A stretch of DNA of 64,000 bases from Glaciimonas sp. CA11.2 (GTDB lineage: Bacteria > Pseudomonadota > Gammaproteobacteria > Burkholderiales > Burkholderiaceae_D): positions 3,348,001 through 3,412,000 of the forward strand of contig NZ_JAVIWL010000001.1 in the NCBI RefSeq assembly GCF_034314045.1, given 5' to 3'. Below, one piece after another: positions 28,801 through 36,834 of this stretch (position 1 is its first letter; the number at the start of each line of letters is the position of its first letter). Both the position numbers and the translations under genes were made by a program. Under the pieces are notes generated by a model. That model saw only the letters and a list, made by a program, of their open reading frames with translations, made no database searches and was not told the origin of the DNA.

Positions 28801-30852
28801 GACCGCTTGCCGGTGACGGCCAACGGCAAGCTGGATCGTCGCGCGTTACCTGCGCCAACGTGGAAAGGTCGCGCTTATCGTGCGCCGGAAAGCGTTGTTG
28901 AGATCAGTCTGGGCGCGATCTGGGCCGAGGTATTAAAACTGGATCGCGTCGGCCTTGATGATCATTTCTTTGAACTGGGCGGGCATTCATTGTTGGCGAC
29001 TCAGATGTGCGCGCGCATTCAGCGTCGGCTGGGTTTGGTCGTGCCGCTCAGATACCTTTTTCAAACGCCAGTCTTAAGCGAATTTTCAGCGCGTGTAGCG
29101 ACCGAATGCAGAAGTGCCGAGTTAGCGCTGATACCCAAGCGTCCTCCCGAAGCGTCGGTGCCTTTATCATTTGCGCAGCAAGGGTTGTGGTTGCTCTGGC
29201 TTGCTGATCCAGAAGATGCGGGCTACAACATTTATAGTGCGCTGCGATTCCGTGGTGCGCTTGACTACGATACATTGCAGGCCAGTTTTGATGCATTAGT
29301 CGCACGCCATGTGGTGCTACGGACCACGTTCATGCAAGGAAAAAATGATTCTGTGTTGCAGCGGATTCATCCGCCTGCGCCGGTTCAGATGACGCTGGTT
29401 GATCTCTCGCATTGGGCAGATGCTGAGCGCGAGACAGAAGCACAGCGGTTAGCTGAAGTCGAATCTTTGCGGCCATTTCATTTAGAAAATGGACCACTAT
29501 TGCGAGTGCAATTAATACAGATGGCGGCGGCTGATCATATCTTGCTGTTGTCGATCCATCACATTGTTGCTGACGGTTGGTCGATAGGGTTAATTTTCAA
29601 TGAGTTGATGGCGCTTTATCGTGGTTTTCATGATCACCAAAGCATCGCACTGCCGCCAATGAAACTTGATTATGCTGACTACGCTTTTTGGCAACGGCTG
29701 CCAACCGTCGCCAATTCCGACGCTGCGACACGGGATGCGACTGACCGCGCTTATTGGCGGCAACAACTCAATGCTATAAAGCCGCTTAACTTACCACGCC
29801 CACAAAAGAGGGTGCAATTGCCCGGGATGCGTGGCGAGCAGCTTTTATTTACGTTGGAATCTAATCTGATTAGCCGTGCACGCGATGTGGCGCAACGCAA
29901 CGGTGCGACTTTGTCGATGCTGTTACAGGCGACATTTCATGCCTTGTTATATCGGCATACCGGTCAGGCAGATCATTGCATCGGTATTCTTGCAGCCAAT
30001 CGTGATCGTATCGACATTGAGCCGGTAGTCGGCCTGTTTCTTAACGCTCTGACGCTGCGCGCACAAATTGATCCGAAGCTCGGGTTTTCTAGCTTATTGG
30101 GCGCAGTGAAAGAAACACATTTAGCGGCACAAATGCACGTTGGTCTGCCTTTTTCCTCATTGGTAGAAGACTTATCGCCAGTTCGGGAGGCCGGTAGAAA
30201 TCCATTATTTCAGGTTCTTTACAATTTTCTACGTCCTGATTTTGAGAGTCTTTCCGGTTTGCCGGGAATGCAGATTGATGACTTTCCCGTACCACGGCGG
30301 ACGGTGGTTTTTGATCTCGAATTGGATGTCGTCGAGGATGTGCATGGCGCAGTGTGTGGGGCTTTTTCGTACGCAGTTGAACGGATCGATGCAACGTTTG
30401 TAACAGCGCTGCGGGATGATTATTCCACTTTGCTTGCCGCGCTGCTGGATGCGCCCGACTTGCCAATTGCCGGGATCGTAAAGCCCATCATGAATCCTGC
30501 GAACGGTCAAAAAATCACCCCCGTTATTGATGTCTCCATAGCGCCTATCGTTCTGCCTTTGTATCCCGAATGGGAATCCATATTGACACAAGTGTGGATT
30601 GAAACGCTGGGTGTCGCCGCAGTCGCGCGAGATGATAATTTTTTTGCTTTGGGGGGAAGTTCATTGCTTTGCCTCACAGTGTTGGCGCAATCAAATCGGT
30701 TTGGACTTGGACTTGGACTTAGTCTTGCCGATTTATTTCTTCATCAGACGATTGCACAACTTGCAGCGGCAAAGGGAGCATCGCTTCCGTGTGCTACCAA
30801 ACCGCACACTCGCACTATTGTGCCGCGCCAAACATCTAAGGAAATGTCTTGA
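25807..30852 (+). CDS. orbJ: NRPS, module 4 and terminal domains: C-A-T-C-T
   Basis: A 1681-residue synthetase. Condensation 1 has HHIVSDG at 181-187. The adenylation domain (about 480-1000) and first carrier (S1061) are almost identical to module 1. A second condensation domain follows (HHIVADG at 1251-1257), then a final carrier with the variant motif ALGGSSLL (S1619). There is no second adenylation domain and no thioesterase or reductase domain. From memory, OrbJ/MbaB-type synthetases also end this way, and ornibactin is capped with putrescine. Release by an amine through the terminal condensation domain is therefore plausible but unproven. It overlaps the previous NRPS by ATGA and the acyltransferase gene by TTGA. 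Confidence 0.9.
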   Translation: MNQDRLLALAHRFADLAPAQRSVFLQRLADQNIDFSLLPIPPRSQAEAGIALPASFAQSRLWFLWQMDPESPAYNMAGRLRLVGELNVEALTASVQSLLARHEGLRTTFLAGSDGAALQKVHPIVSLELRYVDLQHLSDAERESAAKAEALRPFDLASGPLLRVMLIRCNSNTHCLLLTVHHIVSDGWSAEVMLRELAEGYRLNVSVDFDVAVAIALPEKLFIQYPDFALWQRRWLEAGEAERQRNWWRKTLGDDHPVLALPTDRQRPAIPSSQGARQFFTLTPQVTEQLRTLARGQGVTLFMVLLASFKALLYRYSGQDDIRVGVPAAGRNRIETEGLIGFFINTLVVRSRPSGQKTFAELLLELKDALLGAEAHQDLPFEQLVEALQDVRSTSHHPLFQVMANHQTRGATPQWDGLVVDEVSEGNPVAKFDLTLTTEESADGVLSGAFVYAAELFLPSTITRLTGHYLGLLEQVAQSPSITLNQLALLSDAEQAQITRWNAAADQTVEKLFVPIHTALTAQAEMYGDRIALCHGVTTVSCDELNVRSNRLSHRLIASGVKAEVRVGVSIERSAEMIIALLAILKAGGAFVPLDPRYPAARLSYMLSDAGVQHLVTQRGLSTVAITPDSMTTLYVEDVQNEDSTEYDHPPAVVIHPSQSAYLIYTSGSTGQPKGVTVEHGPLARHCQAIGERYQMSVEDRVLHFASINFDLAHEYWLMPLLFGARLVITDNVLWSPAETCAQLAHHGVTVAAFPPSYLVQLAEAAQARQDKLALRVLAFGGEALSREHFELVRTVFAPATLINGYGPTETVISPMLWITQPDTDPAEWQHNAYLPIGTPVGARSAYVLDAALNALPVGVAGELYLGGAELARGYHARAGMTAERFIPDPFCAGGRLYRTGDRARWRSDGSVDYLGRLDHQVKLRGVRIEPGEIEAQLLACLGVREAAVLVHGDGGDGQLVAYLVAEESGAPLDRTLLKSQLQQRLPDYMVPAQFMLLDRLPVTANGKLDRRALPAPTWKGRAYRAPESVVEISLGAIWAEVLKLDRVGLDDHFFELGGHSLLATQMCARIQRRLGLVVPLRYLFQTPVLSEFSARVATECRSAELALIPKRPPEASVPLSFAQQGLWLLWLADPEDAGYNIYSALRFRGALDYDTLQASFDALVARHVVLRTTFMQGKNDSVLQRIHPPAPVQMTLVDLSHWADAERETEAQRLAEVESLRPFHLENGPLLRVQLIQMAAADHILLLSIHHIVADGWSIGLIFNELMALYRGFHDHQSIALPPMKLDYADYAFWQRLPTVANSDAATRDATDRAYWRQQLNAIKPLNLPRPQKRVQLPGMRGEQLLFTLESNLISRARDVAQRNGATLSMLLQATFHALLYRHTGQADHCIGILAANRDRIDIEPVVGLFLNALTLRAQIDPKLGFSSLLGAVKETHLAAQMHVGLPFSSLVEDLSPVREAGRNPLFQVLYNFLRPDFESLSGLPGMQIDDFPVPRRTVVFDLELDVVEDVHGAVCGAFSYAVERIDATFVTALRDDYSTLLAALLDAPDLPIAGIVKPIMNPANGQKITPVIDVSIAPIVLPLYPEWESILTQVWIETLGVAAVARDDNFFALGGSSLLCLTVLAQSNRFGLGLGLSLADLFLHQTIAQLAAAKGASLPCATKPHTRTIVPRQTSKEMS
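27117..29003 (+). repeat. 1.9-kb near-identical block, copy 2 (module 4 adenylation-carrier)
   Basis: Partner of 15528-17414. After 29003 the carrier domains diverge (copy 2 continues CAGATGTGC, copy 1 CAAGCGACT). The long stretch without any difference implies recent homogenisation, not just selection for the same substrate. Confidence 0.9.
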
Positions 30853-31907
30853 ACAAAAACAACGCAACCATACCCCGCACTGCTGACTGTTTCGACATTG
30901 TTTTGAATGATGGGCCGCGTGTGAAAGTCTTACTTGACGGACAGGCGCTTGAAGTATGGCTTGACGATGCGCCTTCGTTGCGACTGTTGCTAGGCGGAAC
31001 TGACAGTGCCACGCGCAGTGCAATGATTATTGGTTTGAATACCACGGATGCGGTGGGATTGCGGCTGGCAATACTTGGTGCGTTAAATTTTCTGTTCGCG
31101 ACAGATGTAATGGTTGACACATTGAAGCTGAATTTCTCGGATTATCAGCAAGCCTTGCCGTCGCTGTTGAGAAGTGGTCTTGCCGTCGTTGATCTCAACG
31201 GGCAGGTTTTGTTCACACGAGACGCGTTTGTTCAGCAGCCGGATTTATGGCTTCAAGTTGAATCCAGTGCGGCGTATCCACTTGCTTATGTGATCAGCAA
31301 CGGCAAACGTCATCCACGCCGTCCACCGAACAATCCAAAAACGGTTTATCGACGCTTTATTCCTTGGCTGAATCAATGGCTAACATTGCGTACTTTGGAT
31401 CTTGATACCGATCTCGATAGTTTTCACGCCTGGATGAATAATCCGCGTGTGGCAAAATTTTGGGAAGAGGATGGTGCAATTGAAAAGCACCGTGCGTTTA
31501 TCATCAACGCATTGGCTGATCCGCACGTACATCCGCTGATTGGTTGTCTGGACGATAAGCCCTTTGGCTATTTTGAAGTGTATTGGGCAAAAGAGGATCG
31601 TATTGCGCCCTTTTATAATGCGACAGATTATGACCGTGGCTTACATATGCTGGTTGGTGAGGAATGGGCGCGTGGTCCGCACTTCATTTCGGCATGGCTG
31701 AACTCGCTCGTACATTATGTGATGCTGGACGATCCACGTACGCAATTAATAGTGTGCGAACCCCGCGCCGACAACGTTCGCATGATCGACTATCTACGGC
31801 AAACCGGTTTCGCTTTTCATCGTGAGTTCGACTTTCCACATAAACGTGCCGCGTTGTTAATACTTGAACGCGAGGTATTCTCTCAAGGACCGTGGATAAC
31901 GGACTGA
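30849..31907 (+). CDS. orbK: N-acyltransferase acting on N5-hydroxyornithine (IucB/RhbD/OrbK-like GNAT)
   Basis: A 352-residue protein with an N-terminal siderophore-specific region and a C-terminal GNAT fold of the IucB/PvdYII group. Visible family motifs are LDSFHAWMNNPRVAKFWEE, then PFGYFEVYWAKEDRI and the acyl-CoA region RGPHFISAWL. In the C-terminal part, VCEPRADNVRMIDYLRQTGF followed by DFPHKRAALL is characteristic. It should acylate the N5-hydroxyl amine of ornithine, forming the hydroxamate. The start is TTG at 30849, overlapping the NRPS TGA; AAGGA lies at 30838-30842. No formyltransferase gene is present, so this enzyme may supply both hydroxamates. Confidence 0.85.
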   Translation: MNKNNATIPRTADCFDIVLNDGPRVKVLLDGQALEVWLDDAPSLRLLLGGTDSATRSAMIIGLNTTDAVGLRLAILGALNFLFATDVMVDTLKLNFSDYQQALPSLLRSGLAVVDLNGQVLFTRDAFVQQPDLWLQVESSAAYPLAYVISNGKRHPRRPPNNPKTVYRRFIPWLNQWLTLRTLDLDTDLDSFHAWMNNPRVAKFWEEDGAIEKHRAFIINALADPHVHPLIGCLDDKPFGYFEVYWAKEDRIAPFYNATDYDRGLHMLVGEEWARGPHFISAWLNSLVHYVMLDDPRTQLIVCEPRADNVRMIDYLRQTGFAFHREFDFPHKRAALLILEREVFSQGPWITD

Positions 31908-32031
31908 CTTGAGGTTGTTCACAGTAAGGCGTTAGCAGAGATTAATAGTAGTTCTGGGCAAGTCTTAGTGGGTGTTGAGATGTGAGGTCAGTAGATCAGG
32001 TTAGTGCAAACTGAATCACATCCACTATGAA

Positions 32032-32081
<50 letters not shown>

Positions 32082-32120
32082 AATTTGTTTTTTTTGACCT
32101 ACCCCGTCATTGGCACTGCC

Positions 32121-32322
32121 AAGCTTTTCAGCTGTCAGTCGGGAATTGTTGGGAAACATGTTTGAGCCGCAGGCGAGTTGGTTTCTCAACCCGACTGACA
32201 ACTGAAATGCTTGGGGACCCGACCAAAGGGAGGGCAGCGCCTCTGCGGTCGCCTTCTTTTTGGTTACTTTTACTTGGCGAAGCAAGAAAAAGTGACTGGC
32301 TGTCGGGCCACCCCCGACCAGC
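32121..32322. repeat. Hairpin-rich intergenic element
   Basis: The left arm AAGCTTTTCAGCTGTCAGTC-GGG (32121-32143) pairs with the right arm ending at 32212 at 21 of 23 positions. Two further hairpins follow: GGTTACTTTTACTTG against CAAGAAAAAGTGAC near 32261-32300, and GTCGGG-CCAC-CCCCGAC near 32303-32319. Similar sequences with a GGTTACTTTT...AAAAGTGAC core recur in many beta- and gammaproteobacterial intergenic regions, from memory. Probably a repetitive element; function unknown. Confidence 0.6.
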
Positions 32323-32418
32323 ATCCACGGAGCACTAACCGTTCCAGATATTGATGAACCGAACCGCAGAAATAACACCCAACCCAACCTCAATGTGAAT
32401 GAATCTCACTCTCGTCTA

Positions 32419-32443
32419 TAAATATTTGCATCGTTCGTTCGTC
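32419..32443 (+). promoter_or_regulatory. Iron-starvation sigma promoter for pvdA (TAAAT-N16-CGTC)
   Basis: TAAAT at 32419-32423, exactly 16 bases, CGTC at 32440-32443. Identical in both elements and spacing to the box before mbtH. It fixes the start of the downstream gene at 32514, because the longer frame beginning at 32448 would start at or before the transcription start. Confidence 0.7.
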
Positions 32444-32513
32444 ATGTTTGATATCGGCAGGATGTGCGTGGCATAACGTGCGTCTTTCTCCCATTTCCGG
32501 CAAGAGGTTGAAC

Positions 32514-33887
32514 ATGCGTATTTCTGCTATTGAGCACGACTTTATCGGCGTTGGTTTCGGCCCGTCAAATTTGGCAATTGCAGTCGCCATCGAGGAACAA
32601 ATACAACACGGTAAGAAGGCTCTGGATTATTGCTGCATTGAGAAAAAGCCTGCGTTTATCTGGCATGGCAGCATGTTGCTGGAAGGCAGTGATATGCAGA
32701 TATCTTTCCTAAAAGATCTGGCGACATTGCGCGATCCGACCAGTCGTTTTACTTTTATTAACTACTTGCATGAAAAAGGCAGATTGAGGGAATTTATCAA
32801 CCTCAAGAGTTTTTTCCCGTCGCGTATTGAATATAACGATTACCTCCGCTGGGCGGCAAGTCACTTTGATCATCGGTGCCGTTACGGCGAGGAAGTGGTG
32901 GATATTGAACCCGTGAAAGAGGGCGGAAAGGTAACGCGGTTGCAGGTCCATTCGCTGGATGCCAGCGGTCGCGCGCATACGCGGTTGGCGAGAAATGTAG
33001 TATTTGGCATTGGCGGCGTACCAAGTATTCCTGAGGCTTTTGATGGTGTGCGCGATGATCGGGTATTTCATGCGGCGTATTATCTTGAGCGAATCGAGGC
33101 ACTAGTTCAGCGTAACGCCACACCACGCCGAATCGCGGTGATCGGTGGTGGTCAGAGCGGCGCTGAAATATTCATGGATCTGGTGTCGCGCTTTAGCGAT
33201 GTCGAGGTCACGCTGATCACGCGTGGCAAGGCGTTGATGCCTTCCGATGATAGCCCTTTTGTGAATGAAATTTTCAGTCCGGAATTCACCGATCTTATCT
33301 ATCACCAGCCGGAGGAGTTACGCCGCGCCACCCTTGAAAAATACCGCAGTACAAATTATTCGGTGGTTGATCTCGATTTAATCGAAAAAATTTACATGTT
33401 GCTCTATCAACAGCAGGTAAGCGGCAATAAGCGTCATGCGCTGTTGCCGGGCCGTGATGTGAGCGAGGTGCGCCTCGGTAGTAGTGGCGTCGAGTTAGCC
33501 CTATGTAAACGGGATAGCAGCGAGACTGAGCCAATTCAATTTGACGCGGTAGTGATGGCAACAGGATATCGTCGCGACGATCACAAACGGCTTCTCGGCA
33601 GCTTGGAAAGCTATATCGATGGATATGACGTGGAGCGTGATTATCGCTTGCGTACCAAGGGTGATTTCTTACCCAAAATTTATCTGCAAGGATGTTGCGA
33701 AGATAGCCATGGTCTAAGCGATACCTTGCTGTCGGTACTGGCCGTGCGATCAGTCGAAATTCTGGAATCTCTTCGAGATGATCGGATTCTTTTAAATAAA
33801 CAGAATAAAAGTATTCAACAAAATACCGGCGGCCAACGTTGCTGCCCGGTCGAAAAGTTAAGTCCGGCATTTCGCGTCGCGATTTAA
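32514..33887 (+). CDS. pvdA: L-ornithine N5-monooxygenase
   Basis: A 457-residue FAD/NADPH-dependent N-hydroxylating enzyme that makes N5-hydroxyornithine, the first step to the hydroxamate. The FAD motif is GVGFGPSNLA at residues 13-22. The NADPH motif is IGGGQSGAEIFMDL near residue 210. The substrate/ATGYR motif is VMATGYRRDDHKRLL, followed by the C-terminal HGLSDTLLSVLAVR. The ATG at 32514 has an AAGAGG site upstream. Transcription from the box at 32419 is expected; the receptor gene follows 81 bp downstream, probably in the same transcript. Confidence 0.93.
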   Translation: MRISAIEHDFIGVGFGPSNLAIAVAIEEQIQHGKKALDYCCIEKKPAFIWHGSMLLEGSDMQISFLKDLATLRDPTSRFTFINYLHEKGRLREFINLKSFFPSRIEYNDYLRWAASHFDHRCRYGEEVVDIEPVKEGGKVTRLQVHSLDASGRAHTRLARNVVFGIGGVPSIPEAFDGVRDDRVFHAAYYLERIEALVQRNATPRRIAVIGGGQSGAEIFMDLVSRFSDVEVTLITRGKALMPSDDSPFVNEIFSPEFTDLIYHQPEELRRATLEKYRSTNYSVVDLDLIEKIYMLLYQQQVSGNKRHALLPGRDVSEVRLGSSGVELALCKRDSSETEPIQFDAVVMATGYRRDDHKRLLGSLESYIDGYDVERDYRLRTKGDFLPKIYLQGCCEDSHGLSDTLLSVLAVRSVEILESLRDDRILLNKQNKSIQQNTGGQRCCPVEKLSPAFRVAI

Positions 33888-33968
33888 ATCAAGGTTGGGG
33901 ATTGGGAGATCCTTTTGCTTTGATGCCATGTGGCTTAATTGTTAGTTTGACCCCAGGGGAGTTGAAGT

Positions 33969-35956
33969 ATGCAGAAAATATGTAGTCGTAATGGTGCGCG
34001 CAATAATATTGGTGCTCGCAATACTGTTGATGGTCATAGTGGCCGCAGTCCTGGCCGCAAACTAAATAATAAACACAGCCGTAATTTTCTGCTTGGGACT
34101 GTGCGTATGACGCCGCTTGCGTTAGCGTTATTGACTTTGTCGGCCCCGTCTCATGCCGAAGCTGAATTGCCAACTGTCAACGTCACTGCCCAGCAGGGTG
34201 ATGAAAGTGCATTATCCAGTTATCGCGCCTACATCGGGAGTGCCGGCGCTTTGGGAACGAAAGAGTTGCTTGATACCCCGTTCTCGGTGAGCGTCGCAAC
34301 CAAGGAATATATCGCCAACCAGCAGGCGACTACCATTGCGGATGCATTCAAGGGTGACGCCGCTGTGACAGCGCTGAATAATAATATTTCTGGTGAAAAC
34401 TCTCAGATAGCCATTCGCGGGCTGGCACTCGATACACTGAATGGATTTAAAGTTGATGGCCTCAACACAGTCCTATGGCAAGCTGATTTGCCATTAGAGC
34501 ATTTTGAGCAGATTGAAATTCTGAAGGGATTGTCCGGCTTTATGTACGGCTTCAGTTCGCCGGGTGGGATTGCTAACTTCCAGACCAAGCGCGCTACCCA
34601 AGCGCCAATATCGATGGTGACAGTGGGTTATGGCACCCAATCGCAATACAAGGCACAGGCCGATATTAGCCGACGTTTCGGTGAAAATGATCGCTATGGT
34701 TTACGCGTCAATGCGGTGCACGAAGGCGGTACGACTTATCTTGATGCGCCGATTAAGCGCGATTCGGTATCGGCGGCTTTTGATGTGCGCCTCGCACCAG
34801 GTTTAGTCTGGACGTTAGACGGACTGTATCAAAAACGTAAAGTGAATGGTTCGCTCTTTGCGCTGACCTTGGCTGATGGCGTGGCGTTGCCTAGTCCAGT
34901 AGATGGAAGCCATCGTCTTAGTCAGGATTTCACTTATCACGAAACAACGATCGCCACCGTCGGAACAGAATTGCGCTGGAACATTGCGGGAAGTTGGGAC
35001 ATGCGTTCGGGCTATCGCAGCATGCGCCAGACACGTACCAACTATGATAGTGCTCTGACGGTGACTGACAACGTCGGCAACTATAACGAAAACCTTTATC
35101 GTTGGTATAGCAAGCAGAACAGCGACTCAGCAAATTTATTGTTTTCTGGTCAATTACAGACAGGCTCAATTAACCATGACGTCACCTTCGGTACCGATAT
35201 GCAAAGGGCGGAACGTATCAACGGCAATTTGGGTGAAGACTTCCTTGGTACCGGTAATCTGTATCGTGATACTGTGCTTGCCAATCCTGGTTTGCCGGTA
35301 GATCAGGCGCTCTTCAAAGCGTCCGATACGCGCAATGTGGGCGTGTTTGTGAGTGACACGGTTCATTGGACGCCGCAGTGGAGTTCTATCATCGGTTTGC
35401 GTCATAGCAACTACACGCAGCACTCGTACAATTTGGACGGTTCCACATCGGACACCTATACCAAAACTGCTTTGTCGCCGACGCTTGCCATGATCTGGAA
35501 GCCTGCTCCATCGGTCTCCTACTATGTCAGTTACGTTGAATCACTGGAACAGGGCGGCTCCGCACCGCTGAGCACAGTCAACTATGGCGATACATTTGGA
35601 CCGTTGAAGAGTAAGCAGTATGAAGCGGGCGTCAAAAAAGAAGGAAAAGGCTGGTCTGCCGAAGCGGCCTTATTCCGTATCGAACGCGGGCTGGAGTTCA
35701 CGAACAGCAGTAACGTCTATATCCAGGAAGGGGCATTAAGCTATCAGGGGCTGGATGTCGCGGGTCGGATGGAATTGGGTCGCGATTGGGGCTTGATGGC
35801 TAGTGCGGTATGGATGACCAGCAAAAATAAGAGTGATGATCCAACGGTTGATGGCAAACGTGCAAACAATGTCGCCAACTTCACAGCCGCCTTACAAGCC
35901 GAATACAAAGTACCAACGTTGACTGGTCTGACTTTATCGGGTGGAACGCGCTATGT
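33969..35956 (+). pseudogene. orbA: TonB-dependent ferric-siderophore receptor, 5' part (split by IS21 element)
   Basis: The first 662 codons of a 736-codon outer-membrane receptor. An extended signal peptide (to about SHAEA) leads directly into the TonB box TVNVTA. The plug has AIRGLALDTLNGFKVDGLN and EILKGLSGFMYGFSSPGG; the barrel follows. There is no extra N-terminal signalling domain. The gene is broken at the CTATGT target site; the frame runs into the IS element and stops at 36032. Joining 33969-35956 with 38593-38815 gives 2211 bp in frame and the sequence GGTRYVGNQALESDN across the join. The truncated product lacks the last strands and terminal Phe needed for outer-membrane assembly, so it is probably not functional. 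Confidence 0.92.
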
Positions 35957-36048
35957 TGCGTATTCTGGTCAACGTGACCGCTCATTCTGGCCGATCGTGA
36001 CCGCTGCGCCTGCGATGTTGTTACGCGGTTAAATTGTAATGTCTGCGG

Positions 36049-36834
36049 TCACGATGGGTCGATAGTTTTCTCCTTTTTGCTGGTTTTAGGTCGTTCTGCG
36101 CCACGCAGTGAATCGCCGGTCAGTGTCAGCCGATGATTGCGCTGCAGAATGCGGTCCAGGATGGCGTCGGCAATAGTGGCGTCGCCAATCCAGGCATGCC
36201 AATGGTCAACAGGAAGTTGACTGGTAATAATCGTCGCTCTGTTTGCCGCCCGGTCGTCAATCATCTCCAGCAAGTCGGAACGGGTCGTGCTGTCGATCGC
36301 GCCCATGCCCCAGTCATCAAGTACCAAGACATCGATCTTGGCGAGTTGGAGCAGCCATTTCCCAAAGCTGCCGCTGCCGTGCCGGATGCGTAGTTCTTCC
36401 TGTAGACGGGGTACGCGTTGATAAACAGCAGAGTATCCGCGCCGACAGGCGTACTGTGCCAGTGCGCAGGCCAGCCACGATTTGCCAGCACCGGTCGGTC
36501 CGGTAATGAGAATGCTGTGGCCAGCACTGACCCAATCTCCCAGCGCCAGACTCATCACTTCACGGCGGTCGATGCCACGCCCCGAGCGGGCATCAATGTC
36601 TTCAATCGCCGCTTGTGCGTATTTCAGGTGGGCGTTCTTAAGCAGGCGCAGGAGCTTGCGGTCATTGCGGCAATGGACTTCGCGATCAACCAAGAGTGCC
36701 AGACGTTCCTCGAAACTCATCGCCGCCATACTGGCCTGCGTCAATTGTTCCTCCAGTCCGGTCGCTAAGCCATCGAGTTTTAAGGTCCGCAATTGGGCCA
36801 GAGTGGTATGCATCATCATCGTTGACATCCTCAT
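36049..36834 (-). CDS. istB: IS21-family transposition helper ATPase IstB
   Basis: A 261-residue AAA+ helper. Walker A is GPTGAGKS, Walker B is VLVLDDWG, and the sensor region is ITSQLPVDHWH. The N-terminal IstB domain has LRTLKLDGLATGLEEQL. It assembles on target DNA and recruits IstA. It overlaps istA by 4 bp, as is standard. A shorter start at MMMHTTLAQLR is possible. Confidence 0.93.
   Translation of the reverse strand: MRMSTMMMHTTLAQLRTLKLDGLATGLEEQLTQASMAAMSFEERLALLVDREVHCRNDRKLLRLLKNAHLKYAQAAIEDIDARSGRGIDRREVMSLALGDWVSAGHSILITGPTGAGKSWLACALAQYACRRGYSAVYQRVPRLQEELRIRHGSGSFGKWLLQLAKIDVLVLDDWGMGAIDSTTRSDLLEMIDDRAANRATIITSQLPVDHWHAWIGDATIADAILDRILQRNHRLTLTGDSLRGAERPKTSKKEKTIDPS

Noticed and set aside
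15125..28901. Identical minus- and plus-strand frames appearing twice in the NRPS region
   Set aside because: They are shadows of the duplicated adenylation block, not separate genes.
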